Source: Deltaproteobacteria bacterium HGW-Deltaproteobacteria-6 (GTDB lineage Bacteria; Desulfobacterota; Syntrophia; Syntrophales; Smithellaceae). From it: a stretch of 64,000 bases of DNA. The notes below the pieces were generated by a model. The model saw only the letters and a list, made by a program, of their open reading frames with translations, did no database searches and was not told the origin of the DNA. A program made the position numbers and the translations under genes. Shown piece after piece: positions 7,723 through 16,177 of this stretch. The DNA is taken from contig PHAT01000002.1 in NCBI GenBank assembly GCA_002840435.1, positions 476,597 through 540,596 on the forward strand, in the 5' to 3' direction. The number at the start of each line of letters is the position of its first letter. The stretch's first letter is position 1.

Positions 7723-8418
7723 TTAACTTCTCCTGTGGCGTGACGGTGGTGGGATTGTTTCTCCTTCCTTTCTGAGTTGCTCAAAAAGTATTTTCCATTG
7801 AGGGCTATTACGTTCCCAAGCTTCTTTGTATTCTTTTTTTGTTTTGTTAAATGCAGCCTTACCTGCCCATTTCTTGTAATTCGTTAAAAGAGTTTCTAAG
7901 GTCATGGCTTTACGATCACGCGCGCTTTTTCCCTTTCTATCCCGTTCATGGAGAAGGTGAACGATGAAAGTCGCGTTTTCTACAGAATACCCATCGAATA
8001 CATTCAGCATCCGTATCCATGTATAGAGCCGTTCATGGCCTAGTAGTTGTAGTCGTCGCGCATTCTTGAACTCATGGCCCTGTCCGCTTCGCCTGCCGGG
8101 TCCAGCCGTGAAGCCAAGCCCGCGTTCAAAATGCTCTTCGCCTTCTGCCTGGTGAAACTCAACAGCTCCTCGATAAAGCCAATCCATAACAAACGATAAC
8201 TGAGGGTGACCGGATGCGTGCGACTTTATAAAAAGCTCAAGGAGGAGAGTTGGCGGGAGAGGTATTCCTTTCTTCAGATAGCCTCCGGCAATTATCATAT
8301 GATCAAACAACTGAGCTTCATCAACTGATAATTCACCATGAGCAAGGTTGAAAAGACGTTCGAGTCGAAATCTTTGGATTTCATCCAAATGCTTTTTGGT
8401 TAATTCTTCTATAGTCAT
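7723..8418 (-). CDS. Hypothetical protein between integrase and AlpA genes
   Basis: A 231-residue soluble, strongly basic protein with no domain I can name. AGGAGG sits seven bases before the ATG. The first half is helical and leucine-rich (LPPTLLLELFIKSHASGHPQ). The middle has a glycine/arginine stretch (TAGPGRRSGQGHEF). The C-terminus is lysine-rich and helical. Its position in the integrase-AlpA-primase operon suggests a replication or regulation role in the element, which remains inference. Confidence 0.6.
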   Translation of the reverse strand: MTIEELTKKHLDEIQRFRLERLFNLAHGELSVDEAQLFDHMIIAGGYLKKGIPLPPTLLLELFIKSHASGHPQLSFVMDWLYRGAVEFHQAEGEEHFERGLGFTAGPGRRSGQGHEFKNARRLQLLGHERLYTWIRMLNVFDGYSVENATFIVHLLHERDRKGKSARDRKAMTLETLLTNYKKWAGKAAFNKTKKEYKEAWERNSPQWKILFEQLRKEGETIPPPSRHRRS

Positions 8419-8509
8419 TTTATGCCTCCTGTAAAGTCCTGAAGTGATAGCGGAAAATCGATTCAGGATGCCCCGCTTGTCGTTCTGGCCGAATTATCTC
8501 TTGAAATGA

Positions 8510-9832
8510 TTATTTGTCATGTCTGATACTACTTCTTCCTGCCGAAATAGGAATGACGTTGGCTTTGGTGCCGGTGACGATGCTGGTCAGCTTGCGTTCC
8601 CATGTTTCGAGTGCGGACTTTTTTTCCTTATCATACCGATATTGATTGTAAACCTTTATGACCCCCTGTTTGTTATGGTTCAACACCGCATCAATCACCT
8701 CATCCATTTCACCGGCTTTTGCCATAAACGTCGCAGCAGTGCGCCGGAGATCGTGGGGTGTGAAGTGATCCATCCCGAAGCAGTTCTTTGTAGCCGGGTT
8801 ACCTTCTTTATCAAACAGCGTCCTGCCGTCCTTGTCTGTTATTGGAGAGCGCAGGTTACGTCGTACCGTCACTGATAAAGCATTACAAGCTATGGGGTTG
8901 GTGATCTCTTCGCCGGGGTGCTTCTTTGATTGCCTGACCGGGGACGGAAATATGTAACCATTGCTTTCAGGGCTACTAATTAGATCAAGTGCTGTGTCGG
9001 TCAAATATACTCGGTGAGCTTTTCCGTTTTTTGCCCTGTCACTTGGAATTGTCCACCAACGGCCATCAATCTCTCTGGAATGCATGGCTGTCACTTCTCC
9101 GGGGCGTTGTGCAGTTACAAGAATCAGTTTAAGAGCACGGCGGGACTCTGCCGACATGCCCAGGTCGCTAAGATCAAGGGCCTGCCAAAAAGTTTTGATT
9201 TCTTCTTCTGATAGTACCCGTTCGCGTGCCAGTTTCGGCGAAGGTAGCTTTACTCCGGAGCATGGTGTGTGTTGAAGAATATCTTTCTCAATCGCCCAAT
9301 TGAACATTTTACGAATAATCTGAAAGCAGTTGTTTGCCATCGCAGGAGCGTTGCGATTGACAATTCCTTCAAGTAGCAGCACCACGTCGCGCTTGGCGAT
9401 GTCAGCGGCTTTGCGTTTACCCCATACCGGCACCACATCACGGTTCAAAATACTCTCATCTTTTGCCCATGAACGTTTGAATCTTTTAGCGTGGCGTTCT
9501 ATGTAATCCGTGCAGAGATCGGAAACAGTGGGTGCCTTGCGACGTTTTTCTGCCGCTTCTTCTTTTTCTCTCAGTGGGTCAATACCGTTCTTTACTTTGC
9601 GTCTGGCGTCTTCGAATTTGTGCCTGGCCGTCTCAAGGGTGACATCAGGATAATTTCCGAGATTCATCTCCCGGCGCTTGCCATCGATGCCATATATATA
9701 AAGCCATGTTTTTGAGCCGGATGGCAGGATTCGGATGGTGAAGCCGTTCCCTTCTGAACGGATATATTTTTGACTTTCGGCGCGAAGTTTCTTCACCATA
9801 GAGTCGGTAAATGTGATCTGCTTTTTGCTCAT
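8510..9832 (-). CDS. int: P4-type tyrosine integrase
   Basis: A 440-residue site-specific recombinase that integrates and excises the element at a tRNA 3' end. The N-terminal 90 residues are the arm-site-binding domain (DUF4102 type: GFTIRILPSGSKTWLY, GNYPDVTLETARH). A SAM-like core-binding domain follows (about 100-200). The catalytic domain has R in TAQRPGEV, the HDLRR box, H in LNHNKQG and the nucleophile region YNQYRYD. The ATG at 9832 has AGGGGGTG seven bases upstream; the GTG at 9841 overlaps that site and is less likely. It sits about 200 bases from the tRNA-Asn attachment site, as expected. All catalytic residues are present, so it looks functional. Confidence 0.93.
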   Translation of the reverse strand: MSKKQITFTDSMVKKLRAESQKYIRSEGNGFTIRILPSGSKTWLYIYGIDGKRREMNLGNYPDVTLETARHKFEDARRKVKNGIDPLREKEEAAEKRRKAPTVSDLCTDYIERHAKRFKRSWAKDESILNRDVVPVWGKRKAADIAKRDVVLLLEGIVNRNAPAMANNCFQIIRKMFNWAIEKDILQHTPCSGVKLPSPKLARERVLSEEEIKTFWQALDLSDLGMSAESRRALKLILVTAQRPGEVTAMHSREIDGRWWTIPSDRAKNGKAHRVYLTDTALDLISSPESNGYIFPSPVRQSKKHPGEEITNPIACNALSVTVRRNLRSPITDKDGRTLFDKEGNPATKNCFGMDHFTPHDLRRTAATFMAKAGEMDEVIDAVLNHNKQGVIKVYNQYRYDKEKKSALETWERKLTSIVTGTKANVIPISAGRSSIRHDK

Positions 9833-9868
9833 TGTAATCACCCCCTAGGCTAGTACATTGTAGCGTTG

Positions 9869-9890
9869 TGCCGTAATAATGCCGTAATAA
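9869..9890. repeat. int arm sites: Tandem TGCCGTAATAA repeat, candidate integrase arm sites
   Basis: Two exact adjacent copies of an 11-base unit between the integrase start and the attachment site. This is where arm-type sites bound by the N-terminal domain of such integrases are expected. Function is inferred from position. Confidence 0.45.
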
Positions 9891-10029
9891 AGTGCTGTGC
9901 TTAAATGAAATTGTTTGAAACAACCTGAATTCGTAAATATACTAAAGATGTTTATTTGTCAATATGTTGAGTGATAATTATGGGATGAGGTGAAGAGAGT
10001 TGAAATCGATTGAAATTGCCAGAATAGGT

Positions 10030-10076
10030 TACTGTTAACCACCATGTCCGTGGTTCGAGTCCGCGCTGGGGAGCCA
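10030..10076 (+). other. attR: Attachment site: 3' half of a tRNA-Asn(GUU) gene
   Basis: From 10032 the sequence follows a tRNA-Asn from the anticodon loop (CTGTTAA, anticodon GTT) through the variable loop and T arm (GTGGTTCGAGTCCGC) to the acceptor end GGGGAGCCA, which ends in CCA at 10076. The bases before 10032 do not pair as an anticodon stem, and no D arm or 5' acceptor strand is present. It is therefore a duplicated 3' end left by integration, not a functional tRNA. The neighbouring integrase supports this reading. Confidence 0.85.
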
Positions 10077-10081
10077 AAACA

Positions 10082-10117
10082 AAAAGGGGTTAAGCTTAAT
10101 GCTTACCCCTTTTTTTA
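10082..10117 (+). terminator. Rho-independent terminator after the tRNA fragment
   Basis: AAGGGGTTAAGC pairs with GCTTACCCCTT (one bulge) around a five-base loop and is followed by seven T residues. It probably terminated the original host tRNA-Asn transcript before the element integrated. Confidence 0.7.
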
Positions 10118-10317
10118 TTTAGTCAATATTTTTCAAAAATGCGATTTTATGCTATAGGACAAACAGTAATGATTGAAGCACTTTGACAATGCCGGGAAAC
10201 CGGTTGGCAAAGAGATAAAACCAGCATCAAACGGTGTATAAAGAAGCCGGCCTGCTTAATCAAATTGCCGGAGAACATGTCTTCATCGGTGGATAAAAAG
10301 AAAACGGAAATCTGCTC

Positions 10318-10992
10318 ATGCCTGTTGCCAAGGAAATAAAATACTTCTTATTAAACAATTTACTGACGTCGATCATTTTTTACCTGTCAACTCTCTACAC
10401 GAAGACTCTCCGTGTACGATTCGAAGGCACTGAGAAGGTTCAGAAGCATCTGGAAAACGGAGGACGGGTCATCATTTCCAGCTGGCATCAACGGTTTTTT
10501 GGAGGCTTTTTCCTGCCGCGGATTTTTAAATGGTCGCCCTGCATCATGATCAGCCAGAGCCGGGACGGGGATTTCGTTTCCAGGATCGTCCTGCATATCG
10601 GATGGATTCCCGTGCGGGGATCTAGTTCCCGGGGCGGTAAGGAGGCTCTTCGTGTCATGGTACAGGGGGTGATCGAAAACCACATCGGCGGCCACATTGT
10701 AGACGGTCCTACCGGTCCGCCCCGCGTTATCAAGCCGGGCTTGATTTCATTGGCCCAAAACGCTGACGCCGTTATCTGTCCCGGCATCGTCTCTTATGAA
10801 AACGCCTGGATCATGAACAGCTGGGACCGGTTTATGGTTCCCAAACCATTCAGCAGGGTTCTTTTTCGATTTGGTGAAATCTTTTCCGTGCCCGAAATAA
10901 CCGGCAACGATCAGTTTGAAGCATTCCGGAAGGAATTGGAAAACGACATGATTAAAGAATACGAGGCGGCAGACAATTACTGGAAAAAATGA
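10318..10992 (+). CDS. Lysophospholipid acyltransferase-like protein (DUF374 family)
   Basis: A 224-residue membrane-associated acyltransferase of the DUF374 branch of the LPLAT superfamily. A hydrophobic N-terminal helix (LLTSIIFYLSTLY) is followed by the catalytic-type histidine block SWHQRFFGGF near residue 58, then SRDGDF and the family-typical DGPTGPPRVIKPG near residue 125. Members are thought to acylate lipids or lipid A-type substrates at the inner membrane. It is the first host gene right of the integrative element. A patatin lipase follows, so the pair may take part in lipid turnover, which is inferred from adjacency. The substrate is unknown. Confidence 0.82.
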   Translation: MPVAKEIKYFLLNNLLTSIIFYLSTLYTKTLRVRFEGTEKVQKHLENGGRVIISSWHQRFFGGFFLPRIFKWSPCIMISQSRDGDFVSRIVLHIGWIPVRGSSSRGGKEALRVMVQGVIENHIGGHIVDGPTGPPRVIKPGLISLAQNADAVICPGIVSYENAWIMNSWDRFMVPKPFSRVLFRFGEIFSVPEITGNDQFEAFRKELENDMIKEYEAADNYWKK

Positions 10993-11047
10993 CGGTGGAA
11001 TCCTGTCGCACGGCAGAAATATTCCAAAGTTTATCCTGTCTTTATTC

Positions 11048-11077
11048 TTGACAAATTGTCACTTTGTTCGTTATTGT
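11048..11077 (+). promoter_or_regulatory. Candidate sigma-70 promoter for the patatin gene
   Basis: TTGACA at 11048-11053 and TATTGT at 11072-11077 are separated by 18 bases and end about 25 bases before the ATG at 11102. The same TTG could be read as an upstream start codon, but the promoter reading is preferred. Confidence 0.5.
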
Positions 11078-11101
11078 AAGAGAAAACGTATCCGTGATGA
11101 A

Positions 11102-12157
11102 ATGCTTATGAAGAAATCGCCAGTACGCTTACCATCAGGAACCAAAACAAAAAAAATTAATTTGGCTTTGCAGGGTGGCGGCGCCCATGGCGCCTTTACC
11201 TGGGGAGTATTGGACCGATTGCTCGATGATGAGCGCATTGACATTGAAGGAATTGTAGGAACCAGCGCCGGCGCCGTCAATGCAGCAATCCTTGCCTATG
11301 GCCTGGAAGCAGGCGGACGTAAAAAGGCGAAGGAACTTCTTCACCAGTTTTGGAAATTTAATTCGGAAAATTGCAAATGCTCGCCTTTTCAACCGACAGT
11401 CTTCGATAAAATCCTTGGCAGTAAAGGATCTATAGAATTTTCCCCTTACTGGCAGATGTTTGATATTCTTTCGCGCATGTTTTCGCCCTATCAGTGGAAT
11501 CCCAATAATACGAATGTATTTAAAGATATTCTCGAAGAGCTGATCGACTTTTCAATTCTGCAGAAGTCACGCAACATCAGACTTTACCTTTGTGCCACCA
11601 ACGTATTAACCGGTCGCTTAAAAGTTTTCGACCATAGCGACATAACGCCGGAAATGATTCTGGCTTCCGCCTGTCTGCCTTACCTGTATCAGGCTCCCGA
11701 AATCAACGGGGAGTATTACTGGGATGGCGGTTATATGGGTAATCCGCCGATTTTTCCTGTTATTTATAATACGGATTGCCACGATGTCCTGATTGTCCAG
11801 ATCAATCCGATCAATATTCCCCAAGTTCCCCGGAGTACGAATGAGATTTTCGACCGGATCAACACTTTGAGCTTCAATTCCAGCCTGATGCGTGAAATGA
11901 GAGCTATTTACTTTGTTACTTCTTTAATCGAAAAGGGTGAACTTGATTCCTCCAAATACAAGCATACGTTCATTCACACGATTGATGCCGAGGAGGAAAT
12001 GTCTAAACTGACCGCGTCGAGCAAAATGAATCTGGATATGGAATTTCTGAAATATTTATTTGATACCGGCAAAGCAAAAGCCGATGAATTTCTCACCAAT
12101 CATTTTGACGAAATAGGCCAAAAATCGTCAACTGATATCGTCGCAAAATTTTTCTAA
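11102..12157 (+). CDS. Patatin-like phospholipase
   Basis: A serine lipase/acyl hydrolase of the patatin family, about 351 residues from the ATG at 11102. The oxyanion-hole motif GGGAHGAF, the nucleophile elbow GTSAGAVNA and the catalytic aspartate in DGGYMGNPP are all present, so the Ser-Asp dyad is intact. No signal peptide is seen; the enzyme is probably cytoplasmic and acts on membrane lipids. The start is uncertain: ATG at 11102 or 11108 are both possible and neither has a strong ribosome site. The preceding TTG at 11048 appears to be a -35 box. The DUF374 acyltransferase lies just upstream. Confidence 0.87.
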   Translation: MLMKKSPVRLPSGTKTKKINLALQGGGAHGAFTWGVLDRLLDDERIDIEGIVGTSAGAVNAAILAYGLEAGGRKKAKELLHQFWKFNSENCKCSPFQPTVFDKILGSKGSIEFSPYWQMFDILSRMFSPYQWNPNNTNVFKDILEELIDFSILQKSRNIRLYLCATNVLTGRLKVFDHSDITPEMILASACLPYLYQAPEINGEYYWDGGYMGNPPIFPVIYNTDCHDVLIVQINPINIPQVPRSTNEIFDRINTLSFNSSLMREMRAIYFVTSLIEKGELDSSKYKHTFIHTIDAEEEMSKLTASSKMNLDMEFLKYLFDTGKAKADEFLTNHFDEIGQKSSTDIVAKFF

Positions 12158-12328
12158 CGCTTATCCAAGAGGCGTTATGCAGACAGCATACATCATTCCC
12201 TTTGTCCGCCAACTTCCGGGCCAGCCGGAATTTTATCAAAGCAATCATAATTATTAATCCGTTCATCATTATCTTGCCTCAAAATCCGGGATGCGATATA
12301 AACGCAAATCCAAAATTTGGGATGTCCG

Positions 12329-13459
12329 ATGAAAAAGAAGCCCGGTAGTCAGACAAAACTGAAAAAAGATGTATTAGAACAAAGCCTTTGTACGGGCTGC
12401 GGGGCTTGTGTCGGCCTGTGCCCATACCAGGTTGTCTATGCGGACCGGACAGTCCAGCTTTTTGACTGCGACTTGCAGGATGGCAAGTGCTACGCTTTTT
12501 GCCCCCGGACGCCTGCCGACTATCAGCAAATTCGGGAAAAACTTTTTGATGTTGATGATTTAACGCCGGAAATCGGCGCGGTGAAAGGCTATTATTTATC
12601 GCGGGCTGCCGATCCTCAGGTGCGCGCAAAGGCCCAGCACGGCGGCACGGTTACGGCGCTTTTGGAACTGGCGATGGCCGAAGGATTGATCGGCTCCGCG
12701 ATTGTGTCTTCACATCATGAGGAACAGGCGCAGGAGGGCCGGCTGATCGAAGCTCAAGGTCAGTTGCGCGATTATGCAAAAAGCAGATTTACCGTATCGC
12801 CGACCGTTGCCGCTCTCCATCGTCTGTCTTCCGGGACAACCACTAAAGTAGGCATTGTTGCGACGCCCTGCCAGGCGCTGGCGCTGGCTAAAATGAAGAC
12901 GGCAAAAATTTCCGGCTATACCAGAGCCGAATCGATTGGTCTCGTGATCGGTCTCTTTTGCGGCTGGACGCTTTCCATGGAAAAATTTCAGAACCTCCTT
13001 AAAAAATATCATCTATCCCCTGAAGCGCTGACCGGTATGGATATTCCGGCAGGGAAAAATATTCTGGAACTTCAGATACCGCAGGGCAGGGCAGGCATAC
13101 CAATGGCCGAAGTGGATGCCTGTGTGCGGACGGCTTGCCGGTATTGCATCGACAGCACAGCCGAGTTTGCCGATCTGTCTGTCGGAGCGGCGCGTTACGG
13201 AGGCGACTGTGATGAAATGCGCGGCTGGAACCAGATCATTGTGCGATCCGCTTCGGGCAGGGGTTTGATCGAGCTGGCGCAGAAAAAAGGTGTTCTGGAA
13301 GTCCGCGAAGCCCCGGCGTCAGCCTTGCAGGCGTTGAAAAACGCGGCAGCGGAAAAAAAGAGAAAAGCATTAAAAAATATTGTGGAAAAAAGCCGTTCGG
13401 TAAAAAAATTATTGTATCTGAACAGCGACGATCCGGTGGTAAAGAAGTATTTAAAATAA
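12329..13459 (+). CDS. FrhB-family iron-sulfur flavoprotein (coenzyme F420 hydrogenase/dehydrogenase beta-like)
   Basis: A 376-residue protein of the FrhB/FdhB family, which moves electrons between ferredoxin-type donors and a flavin. The N-terminus has CTGCGACVGLCPY, a [4Fe-4S] motif, with further cysteines in CYAFCP. The central domain contains KVGIVATPCQALA, a hallmark of the family, and the C-terminal part has CRYCIDSTAEFADLSVG. It starts at the ATG at 12329. About 100 bases downstream comes iorA, and then iorB, on the same strand. It is therefore a plausible electron-transfer partner of the indolepyruvate:ferredoxin oxidoreductase. The physiological electron acceptor cannot be read from sequence. 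Confidence 0.85.
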   Translation: MKKKPGSQTKLKKDVLEQSLCTGCGACVGLCPYQVVYADRTVQLFDCDLQDGKCYAFCPRTPADYQQIREKLFDVDDLTPEIGAVKGYYLSRAADPQVRAKAQHGGTVTALLELAMAEGLIGSAIVSSHHEEQAQEGRLIEAQGQLRDYAKSRFTVSPTVAALHRLSSGTTTKVGIVATPCQALALAKMKTAKISGYTRAESIGLVIGLFCGWTLSMEKFQNLLKKYHLSPEALTGMDIPAGKNILELQIPQGRAGIPMAEVDACVRTACRYCIDSTAEFADLSVGAARYGGDCDEMRGWNQIIVRSASGRGLIELAQKKGVLEVREAPASALQALKNAAAEKKRKALKNIVEKSRSVKKLLYLNSDDPVVKKYLK

Positions 13460-13507
13460 GTATAGGGAAAAGTCTTGCTATCCGCAGGAATGGTTTTTAA
13501 CCGTTCC

Positions 13508-13555
13508 CCACGAAATACGAAATAAGAGATACGAACGACGAAATAAGAGATACGT
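13508..13555 (+). repeat. Short tandem repeat upstream of iorA
   Basis: The 17-base unit ACGAAATAAGAGATACG occurs twice, preceded by a partial ACGAAATACG copy, directly against the iorA start codon. The second copy supplies the AGAGATACGT spacer before the ATG, so repeat number could affect translation initiation. Confidence 0.5.
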
Positions 13556-15499
13556 ATGACAAAATTATTACAACCGGCCAAATCAAAGGTTTTATTTCTG
13601 GGCAATGAAGCAATTGCGCGGGGAGCGCTGGAAGCAGGCCTTTCGGTAGCCACGGGCTATCCGGGAACGCCGTCTTCCGAAGTAATCGAGTCGCTGGCGC
13701 CGGTTGCCCGTGAAAGAAATCTTTACGTGGAATGGTCGGTCAATGAAAAGGTGGCCCTCGAAGTGGCCGCCGCCGCTTCTTTTGCCGGTCTGCGTTCGAT
13801 GGCTGTTATGAAACAAAACGGCGTGAACGTGGCCTCTGATTTTCTGCTGCATCTGACCGCCTCCGGTACGCGCGGGGGGCTGGTGCTGGTCTCCTGCGAA
13901 GATCCCGGTGCCTTGTCGAGTGTCAATGAGGGGGAATCACGCTATTTCGCAAGGATGCTGGAAATGCCGCTTCTGGAACCGGCGGATTTTCAGGAAGCCA
14001 AGGATCTGACAAAGTGGGCGTTTGAATTGTCGGAGCAAATCGGCAATGTCGTGATGCTGCGTTCGGTGACGCGCATGTCACATGCCAGCGGCAATGTTAT
14101 TTGCGGGAAGCTGCCCGCCAAATCAAGGCAGGCGAGGTTTGAATACAACGGGTCGGTGATGGATTCGAGCCGCGGACCGATGATCAGCACGCCGGTTGTG
14201 GCCAAGCATCTGCTGCATCAGCAAAAACTTAAAGTCGTTGAAGACCTGTTTGAAAAGAGTTCTTTCAACCGGTATATCGGTCCGGCAAAACCCGAATTGC
14301 TGATTATGACCAGCAGCGCCTGTTTTCTTTACTCCGGAGAAGCTGTTGAAATACTGGGACTGCAAAAAAAAGTCGGCATTTTGAAACTTGCTACGACCTG
14401 GCCTCTGCCTCCCAAGCTGCTTAAAAAACATTTGCTCAAGACGGATAAGGTTTTAATCGTCGAAGAAGTCATGCCGTTTCTGGAAGAAAACATCAAGGTT
14501 CTGGCGGCGGGGATGATCAGTCAGATGAGCGGTAAAACCTTTTACGGCAAAATGGATCAAACGCTTCCGGCCGCCGGAGAGTTGAACCCGGATATCGTGG
14601 CCGATGCGCTTTGCAAAATATTGAAGGTCAAACGAAAAATGCTGCCTGCCGGTTATGCCGCTGAATTAAAGAAAGCCGCAGCATTGATTCCGGTGAGGGA
14701 ACAAACATTCTGCGCCGGATGTCCGCACCGCGCGTCGTTCTGGAATATCCACAATGCCATAGCACTCGATGGCCGCAAAGGGTTTGTCTGCGGTGATATC
14801 GGCTGTTATTCGATGGCGGCTTTATCGCCTGCGACCGGTTATCACACGATGCCCACGCTGCATTCGATGGGGTCCGGCACGGGACTGGCCAGCGGCTTTG
14901 CCAAGCTGACGCAGTTTGGTCTGGATCAACCCATTCTGACGGTTTGCGGTGATTCCACGTTTTATCATGCGGTGATTCCGGCGCTCATCAACGCGCAGCA
15001 CAACCGGGCGGACATTACCTTTATTGTTCTGGACAACGCCGGTACTGCCATGACGGGCTTTCAGCCGCATCCGGGACTGGCGGTAAGCGCGATTAAAGAA
15101 ACAGTGCCTGCCGTGGACATTGCGGCGATCTGTACCGCGATCGGCGCAAAAGTGGCGGTGAGCGATCCGTTTGACCTTGCGGCCACCGGTAAAATATTAA
15201 CGTCGTTTCTGGCGGAAAAAGGATCGGTCAAAGTCTTGATCCTGAGACAGGCCTGCGCGCTCAGTCCCCAGAAAAAAGGCAGCAAGCCGTTCGATGTGAA
15301 GGTCAATGAAACCCTGTGTCTGGGCGATGCGTGTGGCTGCAACCGCTTGTGTACAAGGATTTTCCGTTGTCCGGCTCTGACCTGGGACCGGAGCAAAAAG
15401 AAGGCGGTGGTTGACGAGGTAATCTGCGCCGGCTGCGGTGTGTGCACGTCGATCTGTCCGCAGAAAGCCATTATAAAAACGGAGGTGACCCGCACCTGA
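13556..15499 (+). CDS. iorA: Indolepyruvate ferredoxin oxidoreductase, alpha subunit
   Basis: A 647-residue thiamine-diphosphate enzyme that oxidatively decarboxylates aryl pyruvates to aryl-acetyl-CoA and reduces ferredoxin, as a complex with IorB. The N-terminal pyrimidine-binding region has GYPGTPSSEV near residue 35. The TPP-binding domain has GDIGCYSM and CGDSTFYHAVIPAL near residues 410-475. A C-terminal ferredoxin-like domain (about 590-645) carries CAGCGVCTSICP plus an unusual first cluster, CLGDACGCNRLC. Length matches the family. Its TGA overlaps the iorB ATG by one base, so they are translationally coupled. In an anaerobe it links aromatic amino acid fermentation to reduced ferredoxin. 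Confidence 0.95.
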   Translation: MTKLLQPAKSKVLFLGNEAIARGALEAGLSVATGYPGTPSSEVIESLAPVARERNLYVEWSVNEKVALEVAAAASFAGLRSMAVMKQNGVNVASDFLLHLTASGTRGGLVLVSCEDPGALSSVNEGESRYFARMLEMPLLEPADFQEAKDLTKWAFELSEQIGNVVMLRSVTRMSHASGNVICGKLPAKSRQARFEYNGSVMDSSRGPMISTPVVAKHLLHQQKLKVVEDLFEKSSFNRYIGPAKPELLIMTSSACFLYSGEAVEILGLQKKVGILKLATTWPLPPKLLKKHLLKTDKVLIVEEVMPFLEENIKVLAAGMISQMSGKTFYGKMDQTLPAAGELNPDIVADALCKILKVKRKMLPAGYAAELKKAAALIPVREQTFCAGCPHRASFWNIHNAIALDGRKGFVCGDIGCYSMAALSPATGYHTMPTLHSMGSGTGLASGFAKLTQFGLDQPILTVCGDSTFYHAVIPALINAQHNRADITFIVLDNAGTAMTGFQPHPGLAVSAIKETVPAVDIAAICTAIGAKVAVSDPFDLAATGKILTSFLAEKGSVKVLILRQACALSPQKKGSKPFDVKVNETLCLGDACGCNRLCTRIFRCPALTWDRSKKKAVVDEVICAGCGVCTSICPQKAIIKTEVTRT

Positions 15500-16119
15500 T
15501 GAAAACGCGAATCCCTTCAAAAACAATCAATGTCATATTAACCGGTGTCGGCGGTCAGGGCAATGTCATGGCTTCGCGCGTTCTGGCGGGCATGCTGGTG
15601 GATGCAGGCTATGTTGTTACCATCGGCGAGACGTTCGGCATGTCGCAGCGCGGCGGCTCGGTGATGAGCCATCTGCGCATTTCGTCCGACTCGGTGAGAA
15701 GTCCGCAGATTCCGAAGGGCGGAGCGGATGTGATTATTGCGCTGGAGCCTCTGGAAGCACTTCGTGTTCTGACGGTTTATGGTAATCCCCGGGTCAGTGT
15801 TTTGTCCAATTCCCGTCCTGTCTATCCGATTGGCGTCATTACCGGCGAATTGGCTTATCCATCCGATGAAGCCGTCAGGACGGCGTTTGACAAGTTAACC
15901 GCTCGATCATGGATGATTGACGCAACATCCGTCGGCCTGCAACTGGGCAATCCTGTTTTAAGCAATATCGTCATGATCGGAGCGCTGGCGCAAACCGGCC
16001 TTCTGCCCTTGGACCGCCGGATGTTTGAAGATGAAATTAAAAAAACGTTGCCGGCTGACAAACGGGCCGTGAATTTGAAGGCCTTTGATGAAGGCGCGGC
16101 ACTGATAAAAAACAGTTGA
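15499..16119 (+). CDS. iorB: Indolepyruvate ferredoxin oxidoreductase, beta subunit
   Basis: A 206-residue gamma-type 2-oxoacid oxidoreductase subunit. The N-terminal ILTGVGGQGNVMASRVLA is the family glycine-rich motif, followed by GMSQRGGSVMSHLR. The ATG at 15499 overlaps the stop of iorA; a longer frame starting at 15442 lies entirely inside iorA and is rejected. It carries the CoA/2-oxoacid side of the reaction together with IorA. Confidence 0.93.
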   Translation: MKTRIPSKTINVILTGVGGQGNVMASRVLAGMLVDAGYVVTIGETFGMSQRGGSVMSHLRISSDSVRSPQIPKGGADVIIALEPLEALRVLTVYGNPRVSVLSNSRPVYPIGVITGELAYPSDEAVRTAFDKLTARSWMIDATSVGLQLGNPVLSNIVMIGALAQTGLLPLDRRMFEDEIKKTLPADKRAVNLKAFDEGAALIKNS

Positions 16120-16177
16120 CGACTTATCGTTGAAGCTTATATTAAAACTTCTAAATCATTGTTTGAGGTGAAAGTGC

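Larger units (their letters stand above)
1..10076. mobile_element. Integrative element (right-hand part), inserted in a tRNA-Asn gene
   Basis: The segment carries a complete set of integrative-element genes on the minus strand: P4-type integrase, AlpA-like DNA-binding protein, primase-polymerase and RepA-like ATPase. It ends at 10076 in a 3' fragment of tRNA-Asn that has no 5' half, the usual scar of integration into a tRNA 3' end. Because the tRNA fragment reads on the plus strand, the element must lie to its left and the restored full tRNA should be at the other end. No complete tRNA-Asn is found between 1 and 10029, so the left end is outside the window. Cargo near the left edge includes an XRE regulator and an exported WD40-caspase protein. 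No capsid or terminase gene is visible, so a satellite-like or ICE-remnant element fits better than a full prophage. Confidence 0.8.

Noticed and set aside
11048..11053. TTG as an upstream start for the patatin gene
   Set aside because: The same bases form a TTGACA -35 box with a -10 box 18 bases on; the family N-terminus begins after 11102.
13195..13653. A 152-codon minus-strand frame over the frhB-iorA gap
   Set aside because: Its RISYF repeats come from the tandem ACGAAATAAGAGATACG repeat, and it overlaps two real genes.
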